From: Quercus robur | Taxonomy: Eukaryota; Streptophyta; Magnoliopsida; Fagales; Fagaceae | Reading direction: 5' to 3' | Assembly (NCBI RefSeq): GCF_932294415.1 | Contig: NC_065537.1 | Span: 65,982,290 to 66,046,289, forward strand | DNA length: 64,000 nucleotides | Part shown: piece by piece, positions 22,237 to 33,867 of the stretch | How positions within the stretch are numbered: the first letter of the stretch is position 1 | Layout of the letters: each line of letters opens with the position of its first letter | Notes under the pieces: model-generated | What the model was told of the DNA's origin: nothing | The model's input: the letters and a program-made list of their open reading frames with translations, nothing else | Database searches by the model: none | Made by a program: the position numbers and the translations under genes

Positions 22237-22510
22237 GAAAAAAAATTAAGGCCCAATTAGTCTAAAATGAATTGAAGGGGACCAAATGGACCGAAGTAGG
22301 CCAAATGGATTGAAGTAAATCGAATGAACTGAAATGGAAAGAATGTACCAAAGTGGACTGAATGGACCAAAGTGGAAAGACTGGACCAAAGTGAATAGAA
22401 AGGACTGAATGTGCTAAATTAGATTTAATTGGACCAAATTAGACGAAATAGCCCGAAGTGGACCGAATTAGACGAAATTACCCAAAGTGGACTGTGTTAG
22501 ACCGAAATGC
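22237..22510. repeat. Degenerate short-motif repeat (ggaccaaagtgga-like)
   Basis: An interlaced run of words such as ggaccgaagt, ggactgaatg, ggaccaaagt and agacgaaat, each 10-11 bp, over about 260 bp. It fills part of the spacer between duplication copies A and B and has no counterpart after copy B. Confidence 0.7.
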
Positions 22511-22891
22511 TATGTTTATGTGGCTCAAAAAGAGTGTAACAATAATAGATGTTACATTTTAGATTTAAGAAATTATTGTTATTTGTAAGAATTACATGTA
22601 CTAAAATTTTTACTAACAACAATATCACCAAAAAGTAATTAGTAATTTGTTTAATATAATATTGTTGATGTGAAACTAAAAAGTAAATGAAAACATTTAT
22701 AAAACACATTATTTGAAATATTTTATTGTTTGATTAATATTAATTAAAAAAAAAAAAAACTTTAGTGACCTTTCTTTTTTTTAAGAATTGAGCTTAAATG
22801 ACTTCATGTACTAATATACGTATTCGGACAAAATAATTAAATTAACTAATTTAACACCATCCTCTGCAAGCCAAACCGAAACAAAATTTGT
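22511..22891. other. AT-rich spacer between duplication copies
   Basis: No coding sequence or recognisable element. Contains an A run at about 22747-22760. Confidence 0.55.
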
Positions 22892-23004
22892 GTTTGTATT
22901 GTATGTTATATTGTTATACAAAGAGTACAATCATTAAAAAGAATCAAAGATAGCCCATTTCAATGTTACCTAATCATACAAAAATCTTGTTGTCAAAACT
23001 AAAA

Positions 23005-24243
23005 TTAGAAAAGCTTGCTTGCGAATTCATCAATTGAAGTTCCCTCTCTTCGGGAATAAGCAGATTTTCGTGCAAGTTCTTTTAGCTGTGACAAGCTTCT
23101 TCCAAACTTCAAAGCCACCTTCATCTCAAACAATTCCCCATTCTCTCTTTTTTCCAAATCTTTTTCTTCAAGTGTGCCTTTAATTGATTCTTCCAATAGG
23201 CGAAAGAAGCCAGCGTTGTTTCTATACATCTCAAACACCATTCCAACTTGTCCACCATGCTCAAAAGCATTAACAGCACTTCCTAATGCCCCAGCAGCCA
23301 CCGCTATTATCGCTGCCCATGATCCATTACCCACAAAAGTGGAACCGATGGCAGCAATGCCAGTGAGTAATGGGCCTGAGCTAGCCAAAATCTTGTTGAT
23401 CTTCAACATCATGTTGCCTAGCCTTGCATAGTCTTTAATGTCTTTTCTCTTCACCACTTCAATAATATCTCTCATTTCAACTTCCAGCTCCTCACTCCAA
23501 CCATTCTTCGCCATCTTATGAAATTTGCCTTCTTGTGCTTTGGTTTTGTTCTGTGATTGTTTTGATGGCCACCAAACAGCAGGTTCAAACTTTGAAGGAA
23601 ACTTTTCGAGCATTGCTCCTAGCAAGGGAAGTGGGAATGCTTTATCAAGTGCCAAGACCTTTTCCATCACAATTTTCACATCCTCTTGAGTTGGAGTGCC
23701 AAGAGTGAGGATAGTTTCGATTTTGCTTTGGAGTTGCTTGAACAATCTTGTAGCATTACGTTGTTCCTCAGCAAGTTGTGAGGGCTGAATTTTGTTCATT
23801 ATAAGCAACAATCCTGTGGCTGCAGTGTACAATAGCGCGGACGATAATTTCAAAGCCAATAGAGGCATTCCAGCGCCTCCAATTGCTCCAACACCAGTTA
23901 AGGTTGCAGCAGTAAGAGTTATCATGTTGATAGAGTTCAAAAGAAGGGTGTTCCAATTGTCACGTTGCTTTCCAATGTTATTGTGCATCTCTACCCTATC
24001 AGCTACAGCTTCTAATAGTGCGTAGAGTTGGGTATTTGCAATACTAGTGGAGTTGTATGATTCAACGTCAATTGGGACTGTTTTTGTAAAGCCAGCGCTC
24101 ATGTTCAATTCCTCAACCACAGTTCTTGTTGGCATTTTTGGTACTGACATAGGGACTCTTGGAAGTTTTGGGACAGGAACAGCAGAACGGATTTTGTTTG
24201 AAGAAGAAGAGAGTACGAGGGATGAAGCTTGTAGGGAAGCCAT
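23005..24243 (-). CDS. At4g22030-like protein, copy 3
   Basis: Intronless frame of 412 codons with the same start (MASLQASS) and the same layout as copies 1 and 2: a Ser/Lys-rich N-terminus that may be a plastid transit peptide, hydrophobic blocks at about residues 105-149 and 286-325, PAVWWPS near 221, and a basic helical C-terminus. It is closest to copy 2 (about 16 residue differences by my count). Private changes include LNMSAG near residue 46, NMML near 277 and ILASSG near 285. The frame is intact, with a TATA box 86 bp upstream. Function is unknown and no F-box is visible. Equal lengths and mainly conservative substitutions across three copies suggest that all three are or were under selection, but I cannot compute rates here. 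Confidence 0.88.
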   Translation of the reverse strand: MASLQASSLVLSSSSNKIRSAVPVPKLPRVPMSVPKMPTRTVVEELNMSAGFTKTVPIDVESYNSTSIANTQLYALLEAVADRVEMHNNIGKQRDNWNTLLLNSINMITLTAATLTGVGAIGGAGMPLLALKLSSALLYTAATGLLLIMNKIQPSQLAEEQRNATRLFKQLQSKIETILTLGTPTQEDVKIVMEKVLALDKAFPLPLLGAMLEKFPSKFEPAVWWPSKQSQNKTKAQEGKFHKMAKNGWSEELEVEMRDIIEVVKRKDIKDYARLGNMMLKINKILASSGPLLTGIAAIGSTFVGNGSWAAIIAVAAGALGSAVNAFEHGGQVGMVFEMYRNNAGFFRLLEESIKGTLEEKDLEKRENGELFEMKVALKFGRSLSQLKELARKSAYSRREGTSIDEFASKLF

Positions 24244-24328
24244 TTGATTGAGGTGGTCTCTTTGGTTATTTTGTTTTTCTTTGGAGGATGAGAGGTTGAG
24301 AATGGAGGTAGATAGGCATGTGGAGTCT

Positions 24329-24336
24329 TATTTATA
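24329..24336 (-). promoter_or_regulatory. TATA box of copy 3
   Basis: TATAAATA on the minus strand, 86 bp upstream of the start codon, in the promoter block shared with copies 1 and 2. Confidence 0.7.
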
Positions 24337-24822
24337 CCAACAAAATATAACTGATAAGAAGGGGTCAGATGTGGAAAATATTGACTGGCAACTGGCTTGA
24401 CTTAGCCCAATTGGCTGACCCATTCCCTCTTCATAATTTTCAAATTCAAAGTTTGCTCTCTTTGCTTAGGTCTCTCATACCACCCAGTAAAAACCTATTA
24501 CTTCAAACCTGGTTGCCATTTGACCAATGCTGCCTGGTCAATTTCTACAAGTTAAAAGAACAAAAATGCCACTAGAACTACTATACCCCTTCAGACCAGG
24601 CATGCACTCTTGTAAATTGTAGTATTTACTGTGAATCTGATGGAGAAAGAAATGGTGAGGGTTAATAAAATACAAAATTTTATTGATAAAGAAGAAATAT
24701 AAAATAAGGGATATGATAGAATTTAAGTGATTACTCACTATTAACGCTTGATGTGTTGGCCAAAAGTCTTGTAATTTAATGGACACTTTTGGTGTTTTCC
24801 GTGTATCAACAACCCCATTAAT

Positions 24823-25038
24823 TTTTGCGGAGAAATTATAGAATCTTCTGATGGACTACGTCACTTGTCCATCATTCCACTAAAAAACTTTCATTTGTTT
24901 AAAATTGATGAGTTAGTAATTAATTTATGTTTAAAAAAATTTTCTAACTAACAATTTTAAACAAGTGGAAGTTTTTTAGTGAAATAGTGAACCACATCAT
25001 TTATCTACCATGTGAATCTTATAATTTCTCATTTTTGC
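24823..25038. mobile_element. Foldback MITE (duplication copy B)
   Basis: Counterpart of 13097-13312. The arms actaaaaaactttcatttg and the reverse of caagtggaagttttttagt pair around an AT-rich centre. Confidence 0.65.
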
Positions 25039-25941
25039 GGCCATTAGAATTTATTTTATGTCATCTTAATACTAAAGGAAAAACAATAATTTCATATGGG
25101 TGAAAATTCCATAATTTTTAAATTCACATCATATATATATATATATATATATATGTGGTTATAATTCGCAATTAAGGGTAAATTGATCTTTTTACTTTTC
25201 GTATGCAAAATGTTGCTTTGACCAAGGTTGTATGAGGGCTTAATTTTGATTTTTCCATAAAGATTCTTGCCATAGACATGCATTCACAGGATCATTCTAA
25301 GCTTATTAATTCCTAAAGGATTAATTTAAAATTAATACAAAGATCAATTCATATATTGGTTGAGCATTTTCTTTATGATGGACATTTAAATACCAGATGA
25401 TTCCAAGCGGATAATGCATAATTGCTTTAATTATTTCACATACCCTTTTTTTTGTTTTTTTTTAATCTTGTTGGATAATTTATGTATCTTCATTAACCAA
25501 AGAAAATTTTAATTGTGAAAGAACATAAAGAGCCTATAAAAGCTTAAAGACTTAAATTATACCAAAAGCTTAAAGACATAAATGATACAAATTCATACTA
25601 AAATATTTATCTCTTTACTTGCTCTAAATATTTAAACAAAGTAATACGTAAATGGTAATAAATAATAGTAATTATTGAAATTTTCATTTTTTGAAGCTTC
25701 AAAAAAAAGTAAGTATTTACTTTGCAATAGTAATTTGGTCATATTATTTGATCAATTCTAACTTCTTGATTTGAAATGTTCTTGTTTTGAAGTGCGTCTA
25801 ATAAAATATAAATAAATTTAAGGGAAAAAACCTTTGTATAAGAAATTGAAAAGGAATCCAAAAGTTCACCCTAGCATAAGAAATTGACCCATGGACCATG
25901 GTGAGAACTACGACTCGAAGTGGACTAGAATTTGGTTAGGG

Positions 25942-27695
25942 TGCATGGACGTAAGTTTTGAGTCCAATAGCTAATTATGATTCTTTTGCTTAAATATGTT
26001 AGATTAATTATGTTTTTCCTTTATAAAATAAAAAAAAAAAAGTACAAAAACATGTGTTTAGAATCTTTAGATTAATAGGGCGTTCTTGTTAATATAGCTT
26101 ATTGTTTAATAATTCATTATATTCTTCTTTTAGACTTGATAGATTTGTTCTTTGTGTTGATTTCATGCCATAATCATATATTCATAAAAATAATATTTTA
26201 ACACGATTCATTCATTCTCCCTCCCCCCCCCCCCCCCACAAAAAAAAGAAAAAGAAAAAAAGAAGAGATTCTTTCATTGAGATGGCAGATTTAATTAATC
26301 GTATAATTATGTTTTTGGTGCATATCTCTCAAGTAGATTTGTAGATCCATACACTTATGAATTATGATAGTATGTGTCACAATCATAATTCTAATTTTCA
26401 TTGCTTAGAATAATCGTCCTATGATAGATTTGTGCATTTTCTTTTCATAAAAATGAGGTTATTTTACATAAAATTATGAAAATTAGGTTAAATTAATGAA
26501 ATTTCTAGATTTGAGATCTAATCTAAATTCTTATGATAATATGTGAAATATGTTTATTCTTTTATGTATAAAAACATCTACGCCGTGCACCTTTCAATGC
26601 AAATTCTAATATGCTCATGCATTTTCAAGTGATTTACTGATGTCTGGCTTTGATTGACCACCTTTGTAGTCCTTTTGGAATAGCTTTCTAATGCTACTTG
26701 TTTTTTCTCAGTCATACAAAACAAATAAAGCCTGCGCTGGTTGAAATTCAAATCCAAATTTGATTTAGCTTTAATATCATTTTCCTTTGAGTAGTTGTTC
26801 CCTTTGGCCTTAAATTGAATTGGATTGACCTTCTTTAACTTGATTAATGTCTACATCAAAATTGAGTCCATCAGATTTTTTTTTAAGCAAATTCACTTGT
26901 GCCATTGTGCAATTTGCACGTTAACTCGTTCGTTTTTATAGAGCTTGCTAGAATCACTTTCAAACCCCATTAAAAGGCTTATTCATGCTTTAAAACTCAT
27001 AAACACTTGTCCAAGAAATATTTATTTAGCTACTAGCTAGCATCATTCATTTGCATGAGTAAACACCTCGGCAAGATGCATATTTTTACTCCGTCAATAA
27101 TTTATCTCATGGAAAACTAAGAAAAAAACAACTATTCAATAAAAAAAAAAAAAAAAAAAAAAACAACTATTACATTCTAATCAGCCGAGGCAGAATACAG
27201 ACCAATATCAACCACATGTGAGATCACTTTTTTTTATTTTTTAGGAAAACATGAGAGATCACTTAGTTAAAGCAAATCATTGCCAACCTTAATATGACGC
27301 ATATGCAACGGGCCAAAATATGTTGTGACTGTTTTTTTTTTTTTTTTTTTGTCAGGATAAACGGGAGAATTATGTTGTGACTGTGGAGAATTATGTTGTG
27401 ACTGTTGAGAAAATAAAAAAAGAAAATAAATGAATAATTTGTCTCTCTATAATTGTTCAATAGAGGGCCTTTATATACCGGCATGAGAGAGTGTTGTACA
27501 TGCAAAATATGAGCGCAATAAGTAAAGTATATTGGGTCTGAGCCCATTGGGCTAGGAAAGAGTGTTATACAAACAAAAAATGTGCACAATAAGCAAATTG
27601 GGCTAAGGCATGTGCGTTTATTGAATATACATTAACATTGACAACAAGGCTACAATCCATAGGCTCTAATCTTGTCTTCCACGAGCATACAAAAA
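25942..27695. other. AT-rich intergenic DNA, no gene seen
   Basis: Homopolymer runs at about 26225-26237 (C), 27138-27162 (A) and 27330-27350 (T). No frame looks like a protein, and no transposon ends could be paired. Confidence 0.55.
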
Positions 27696-28335
27696 AACTA
27701 GGGGTGTCAAGTGAGTGGGTTTGGGGTGAGTATAATTGAGTTGGGTAAATAAAATTCATTTACCCATTTATTGCTCATTTAACTAATTACTTTTAATCAA
27801 AACCCGACCCAACCCAATTATTATGGGCAAACTCCAACCTACCCAATTATCCAATAATCAAAATTACCAAAAAGCCCCTATAACTTGATCAAAGTACCCC
27901 TAAAGTCCTTTAAAACTACCAAATATCCCCTAAACATAAAAAAAGACCAAACATGCTAAAAAATCACTAAAAATTACCAATATATCCCTGAAAGCTAAAA
28001 GTGACCAAAATATCCCCGAAACCTTAAAATTGACCAAAATACCCCCGGAACCTTAAAAAAAAAAAAACCAAAATACCCCTAAAACTTAAAAATTGACCAA
28101 AATACCCCCTAAACCTAAAAAATGATCGAAATACCCAAAAACCTAAAAATGACTAAAATATCCCTAAAACCTAAAAAATGACCGAAATACCCCCAAAACT
28201 TAAAAAATGACCAAAATACACTCGAAGCCTAAGAATGACCAAAATAACCCCTAAACCTAAAAAATGACCAAAATACCCCATAAACCTAAAAAATGACCGA
28301 AATACCCCCGAAACCTAAAAATTAACCAAAATAAT
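27696..28335. repeat. Degenerate repeat region (ccaaaataccccctaaacct-like)
   Basis: From about 27840 the words accaaaatacccc and taaaacctaaaaatga alternate with a period of roughly 30-40 bp for nearly 500 bp. The preceding 140 bp (starting aactaggggtgtcaag) holds tacccatttat and cccgacccaaccc words. It is the complement-type relative of the ggtattttggtc stretch at 46080-46200. Confidence 0.7.
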
Positions 28336-28567
28336 TGCTTGAGAATACCAAATAATTTTCTTGCTATTAGTGATATTAATACAAACAATTATCTTTTATT
28401 TTCAGATAGGTGCAACTAGAAGCTAATTATGTTAAAATATTTTATAGGTTGATCAACAACAATAGTGATTACTGGTGAGTTTTCTGTTGGCCATTTTTGA
28501 AAATTTACAATAATTTTTTTTTAATTTTTTATAGACTCAAGAATATGTTTAACATGCAGTTTCCACC

Positions 28568-31500
28568 TTGGGGTCATTTCTTTTGGGACTAGTGGTATAT
28601 GTATTCTACCGTGTCTATCACTATGACAAAATAGAAGAAGAAAATCAAGCAAGGATTGAAAGGTTTTTGGAGGATTACAAAGCTCTCAAGCCCACAAGGT
28701 ACTCATATAATGATGTTAAAAGGATTATAAATCAATTTACTGAGAAGTTAGGACAATGGGGAAGAATGAAATCTTTACCCACAAGGTACTCATATGGAAT
28801 AGTGTTCAGCGGAAAGCTTTCGAATGAAGTCCATATTGCCGTGAAGATCCTAAACAGTTCTAAGTGCAATGGGGAAGAATTCATAAATGAAGTGGAAACA
28901 ATGGGTAGAATCCACCATGTTAATGTCGTTCGCTTGGTTGGCTTCTGCGCTGATGGATTTAGAAGGGCATTAGCTTATGAGTTCTTAGCAAATAATCCAC
29001 TAGAGATGTAACGCCCCAAAATCATAAGCAATAAAAGTCTATTCAATTTAAATAATCTGTAAAAATATTAAATAAAAGCAACCAGCAACCTAAAATCTCA
29101 TCACAAATGTTAGAGTTTTAATCCACCAAAGATAAAAACATCCTCAAAATAATTCTCCAATACAATGTTTAATACCATACAAATAACAATAAGATCCTCA
29201 GTTCCACAAAATAATTCGTAATTGTTGTCTTCCAAGAATCTCTACTCCAATAATCCCTCTAATGTATCTGTAAGGGGGAAATAAAAGGAGGTGAGATAAC
29301 TCAATAAGTGGAATTCACTAACATTGGGATGTAGGAACAAACCTTTCAAATAAATAATTCTTACAACAAATTCATAACTTGTAACTCATCAATATTTTAT
29401 CATCAAATATTTCATATAAAAAAACAAATATCTTTATATTGTGAGCCATCATAATACATATATCAATACCATCATATAAACAATTTCCTAGACTTTTATT
29501 GTGGTCAATGTTTATGCCTCGTTGACAGGGTTGTGTTGTTCCCTTTTAGGACTAGAACCTCATTTTCATCACTTTTCTTAAGGATGACTCCTTTGAAACC
29601 TAAAGGTGCACTCCCTTGCTAAGGAGCTTTCTTTTTGGATCCTCAATAGTATACTCCCTTACTAAAGAGCTATCAAATGTGCACTGTCCCCTTTTCTGGG
29701 ACCGTCCCTTGCTAAAGACTAATTGTAGTATGATTGTCCCTTACTAAGGACTAAATACAATACTGAGTTTTTAATCACGACTTGCCATAGGTTTTCAAAA
29801 CACATTCAATATGCTCACAAAAATAATTCATTCATAATTCTCAAAAATATAAAGATATATTCACGCATACAAGTTTAAATAAATTCAGGTTGTCCCACAA
29901 GTTTTTCATAAAACGAATAGTTAATGTGCACATCAAACATTTATAAAATATCAATTTATATATAGAATATCAACATATTTCTTTGATATAAAATAGTTTA
30001 ATAATCAACAATGTTTTGGAAAAACCCCCAAAATTAGTAAACGCTACTTACCTCTTAGTTGCAAAAATATGAAACCAACCTCCCTTGAATCACAACAAAT
30101 TAGTAGAATTAGAACTTAGCAACACCAAAGATAGGTCCATCAATACACAATTTCCCACTTAAAATCAGTTTTCACACTTAAATAGTTTAATCTATCATCA
30201 TTAAGGCCTACGGAGGTGTCTAGTTTCTTTGAAATACAATTCAACTTTATCAGTGGACTTGGCTATTGAATTCGTGGCCATCACTACTTGGATTGCAGTT
30301 ATTAAATTGATAAATGGAAGCATTGAAATGCCCCATTTGATTCCTGAACTTGTCAATCAGGTTTCCAAAATTTTCACAACTATTCTAATTATAGTGTCTG
30401 CCTATATCTACCACCATAAATCCCTTGATGCCACAAAACATAAGATATTGCAAGTCAATTTTCTGAACAATGGCAGTGCGTGGATCGCAAATTGGTTAGC
30501 TTAAATAATATATAATTTCTTATTCCTACATTATAGGGGCTAACAAGATATTCTAGGCTTGAAAAGCATTGCTGCCTTCTACAATAATTTAGAGCTAAAT
30601 ACACGTCACTAGAAGGGTGATAAAGAAGATAAATATCAACCATAAAGCAACCTTTTCCCTTTCAAATGGTGACAAACTTGAATTGATAAAGTCCAAGCCT
30701 ATTACTCTATTAGGTACAATTTCAAAGCCTATGGAGTACCCTTTCCTGACATACAGCCATATTGACCATTCCTAATCTAATATAATAACAATTATAGGAC
30801 TTTTTCTATTAATATAATAATAGTCTAGGTTCATGACCATTGCTAGCTATTGAGTATTTCAACTTTCCTAAGTTTAGAGTAGGAGAGAACCGTACCTATA
30901 GTCTCTAATCATAGCCATAGCGAAGCAAAGCAAGGTTCAGTAGTGTGATGCAGCTAAGCAAAAGGAAGCCTCATAAGTATATACACGTGTAGCTTAAGAG
31001 GTAAAAAACTAGGGTTTTTTTTTTTTTTTGAATATATTTTAAACTTATCAAGGCCCATATATTTATACTTATGCCATCTCACATGGGCCTCTTTTGCCAT
31101 AACAATTATCAGATTTAAATATCTTAGGCTCAAACCAATTAAATCCATTTAATTGTAGGCCTTCTTTTTAATTTATGCATAAGAATTAAATTGGTATCAA
31201 AATTATGGGGTGTTACAAGAGAAGTTCATTTCCTTAGTAGATTCTAATCGTTTCCTTGGTGAGGAAAAACTACGAGACATTGCTCTTGGCATAGCAAAAG
31301 GAATCGAATATCTTCACCAAGGATGTGATCAACAAATACTCCATTTTGATATCAAACCTCATAATATTTTGGTAGACTGAAATTTCAATCCAAAAATTTC
31401 TAATTTTGGTCTAGCCAAGTTGTGTGCAAAGGATCAGAGTGCAGTGTCCATGACCACAACTAAGCGGACCATGGGTTACATTGCACCCAAAGTGTTATCT

Positions 31501-31916
31501 AGGAACTTTGGGAGCATGTCTTACAAATTAGATATTTATAGTTTTGGAATATTGTTGCTTGAAATGGTCGGAGGTAGGAAAAATGTTGGTGTAACCGTGA
31601 AGAATACTAGCCAAATATATTTTCCAGAATGGATATACAATATGTTAGAGAAAAAGGAAGACCTACGAGTCTATGTTGAGGACAATGGAGATACTAAAAT
31701 TGCAAAGAAACTAGAGATTGTGGGACTCTGATGCATCCAATGGCACCCAATGGATCGTCCTTCCATGAAAGTTGGGGTTCAAATGTTGGAGGGTGATGGA
31801 GATAACTTAACAATGGCTCCAAATGCCTTTGCCTCTAAAGGCCCTACAAGAATCAATGCAAGTATGCCTGTAAGGCATCTAAACCTAGATTGAGAAGTCA
31901 TCCCTGAATTAGATTA
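28568..31916 (+). pseudogene. LRK10-like receptor kinase pseudogene, split by an insertion
   Basis: The left part (28568-29006) reads a membrane helix (GSFLLGLVVYVFYRVYH), then ARIERFLEDY, KPTRYSYNDVKRI, KLSNEVHIAVKIL (the ATP-anchoring Lys) and NVVRLVGFCADG. The right part (31218-31916) continues [61 protein letters not shown] and HP.DRPSMK. This is the LRK10L/PR5K-type kinase class of plant immunity receptors. It is dead for several reasons. The Gly-rich loop is replaced by a local duplication of PTRYSY. The activation-segment APE is APK. There are stops at 31378-31380, in place of the Trp after VGL near 31729, and near the C-terminus. A 2.2-kb insertion splits subdomain V. No extracellular domain is found upstream. 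Confidence 0.85.
29007..31217. mobile_element. LTR-like fossil insertion (2211 bp) in the kinase pseudogene
   Basis: Starts TGTAACGCCCC and ends GGGGTGTTACA, flanked on both sides by agaga (29002-29006 and 31218-31222). Removing it joins the kinase reading PLE to KFIS, so the borders are exact. TG...CA ends with a 5-bp duplication point to a solo LTR or a small non-autonomous LTR element. The long inverted ends are known in some plant LTR families. There is no coding capacity. A Lys/Thr-poor stretch with actaagga words repeats around 29600-29760. The family is not determined. Confidence 0.7.
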
Positions 31917-32640
31917 AGTATTTTCAAACTAGAGGTCCTCGATGATATTATGGGTTGCAATCATGGTGTACTCAAGGATTATTAATCTTGCACTCACTTT
32001 AGAGACTTCAAGTTTTCTTAAATAAGTATGACTGTATGAGCAAGGCTATTCTTATAAAAAGAGTACCTCTTTATTAATTTATTGTTTTTATTTTTATAAT
32101 TTACTGAATTTTAGTGTAAGAAATATTTAAATTTAAGTCTGTTATATGAGAATAATTTTTTTTTTTTTTATATATATATACATTTGAGTTAATTGGAACT
32201 CATGAATTTATTAACTATTTCATTCTTTTGATAATTTGACAATGGGATCAAGAGCTTGTAATTCAACTAGCACCCCCTAGTAGTTTTAATGGAGATATTC
32301 AAGATTCAAATTCCCCTACTCCTAACTTTCTAATTAATAATAATAATAAAAAATAATTTGATAGTAGGATTTGGAAGGAAGAATTTAAACCCGGACGTTT
32401 TTATTGAAAATACAAAAAATATCAATTACTATCACAAGTTTTTTGCGAATATATTAACCATTTGAAAAGCTATTTAAGGGTAAAAGGCCTTGTTCGATAG
32501 CAAGAGGCTCATTGACAATATGGACAACTTTGGTGTGGGTGCTGGGCATGATGTTCCATGCACCTTCATATCCAATTGAAGCCATGATTCATGAGTCAAC
32601 AGATAACTTTCCATCCCTATCTTTTAATTTGTTGCTTTCT
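31917..32640. other. Intergenic, no gene seen
   Basis: AT-rich sequence with a T run and TA run near 32157-32180. No coding sequence. Confidence 0.55.
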
Positions 32641-33200
32641 CACTGGAACATCAACGAAAAATACTGGTTGTTAAATTAAATAAATAAGTGGAAAGTTCAA
32701 CAAGTTAAATGAAATTAAATATCGCACTGGAACATCAATGAAAAATGCAACTTATCGTCCTAACACATTAAATTAAATAGCTTAGGTGAAAGTTCAACAA
32801 GTAAATGAAATTAAATATCTCTCTCTCACTGAAACATTAATATAAAAAAATACAACTTATCATCCCAACACATTATATTAAATAGCTCAGTAGAAATTTC
32901 AACACATAAAATGAAATTAAATATCTCACTGGAATATCAATGAAAAACACAACTTGTCATCTCAACACGTTAATTGAAATTAAATATCTCACTGGAACAT
33001 CAATATTAATGGAAAATACAATTTGTCGTTCCAACACATTAAATTAAATAGCTCAGTGGAAAGTTCAACATGTTAAATGAAATTAAATATCTCACTGGAA
33101 CATCAACGAAACATACAAGTTGTTGTCCCATCACGTTAAATTAAATAGCTCAATGAAAAGTTCAACATGTTAAATAAAATTAAATATCTCACTGGAACAA
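32640..33200. repeat. Tandem repeat, unit about 100 bp, about 5 copies
   Basis: The word attaaatatctcactggaacatcaa recurs near 32709, 32808, 32908, 32972, 33077 and 33177. Between copies lie acaacttgtcgtcccaacac and aaatagctcagtggaaagtt words. One interval is short (~65 bp). A stray diverged unit occurs at about 45535-45640, beyond the gypsy element. Confidence 0.82.
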
Positions 33201-33272
33201 AGATCAATTGAATGAGTAATCCAAAGAACAATTGAATGAGTGCAACTGGAATAACAAATATAAAATCCTATT

Positions 33273-33867
33273 TGATAGTACTCTGAATCAGTAAGGTAGA
33301 ATGGCCTGGCTTCGGTGGGCTTTTCAAGCGGTTGATGGCCTGCAAGGAAGAAAATGCGATCAAAGAGGAGACCGGAGAAGACCGGTCGAACCCCCTCCGA
33401 TGGAGAAGTTAGATTTGTAGAGGAATAGGTTCCAAGTGTTTTGGAAATGTGTCTGAGAGAAAAAACCTCCCTTTGTCGGGTTCAGACCGGTCCCTTATAT
33501 AGGGAGCCTGGGGCGGTTATTTGTCCAATAATCTCCCCAGGATTTGCGGAAGCCAACACATCCGGGGTTAACTGCCTCAACGGATATAAAAACTATAACC
33601 GCCGGTGGGAGTCAACTTATTCAAGTGTTGTGCTATCGTCCATCCGGTGTAGGACTGTTTGGTCGTCCAAGGATATCTGATGGCTGCTCATGGACGACCT
33701 TCATGGACGATCATATCATCCATGGGAGACTTAATTTATAGAGTGGCGCTATTGTTTAATGGACGTTTCTCCTTCCTCTGGGTTGATTCTTGGATCAACC
33801 TGCGCTGTAAGCTCTGGACGAAACCTTTGGACGAGCTAGAGATGGATTATTTTCCGCTTCTCTATCA
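33273..33867 (-). repeat. LTR (3' LTR in element orientation)
   Basis: 595 bp, starts tgatagta and ends tctatca. Near-identical to 42950-43544. Contains a cttatatagg TATA-like box at about 33491 (plus-strand reading) and several cgtcca/ggacga words. Confidence 0.93.

Larger units (their letters stand above)
22892..25941. repeat. Tandem segmental duplication, copy B (uninterrupted)
   Basis: Matches 11137-14010 plus 22028-22236. It preserves the empty CACTA target (gtaatttggtcat across 25737/25738). Small differences from copy A include an expanded (TA)n at about 25131-25154 and a changed stretch around 24795-24825. Confidence 0.88.

Noticed and set aside
30229-30504. 91-codon frame inside the 2.2-kb insertion
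   Set aside because: No recognisable domain, no supporting splice or start context, and composition typical of chance AT-rich frames.
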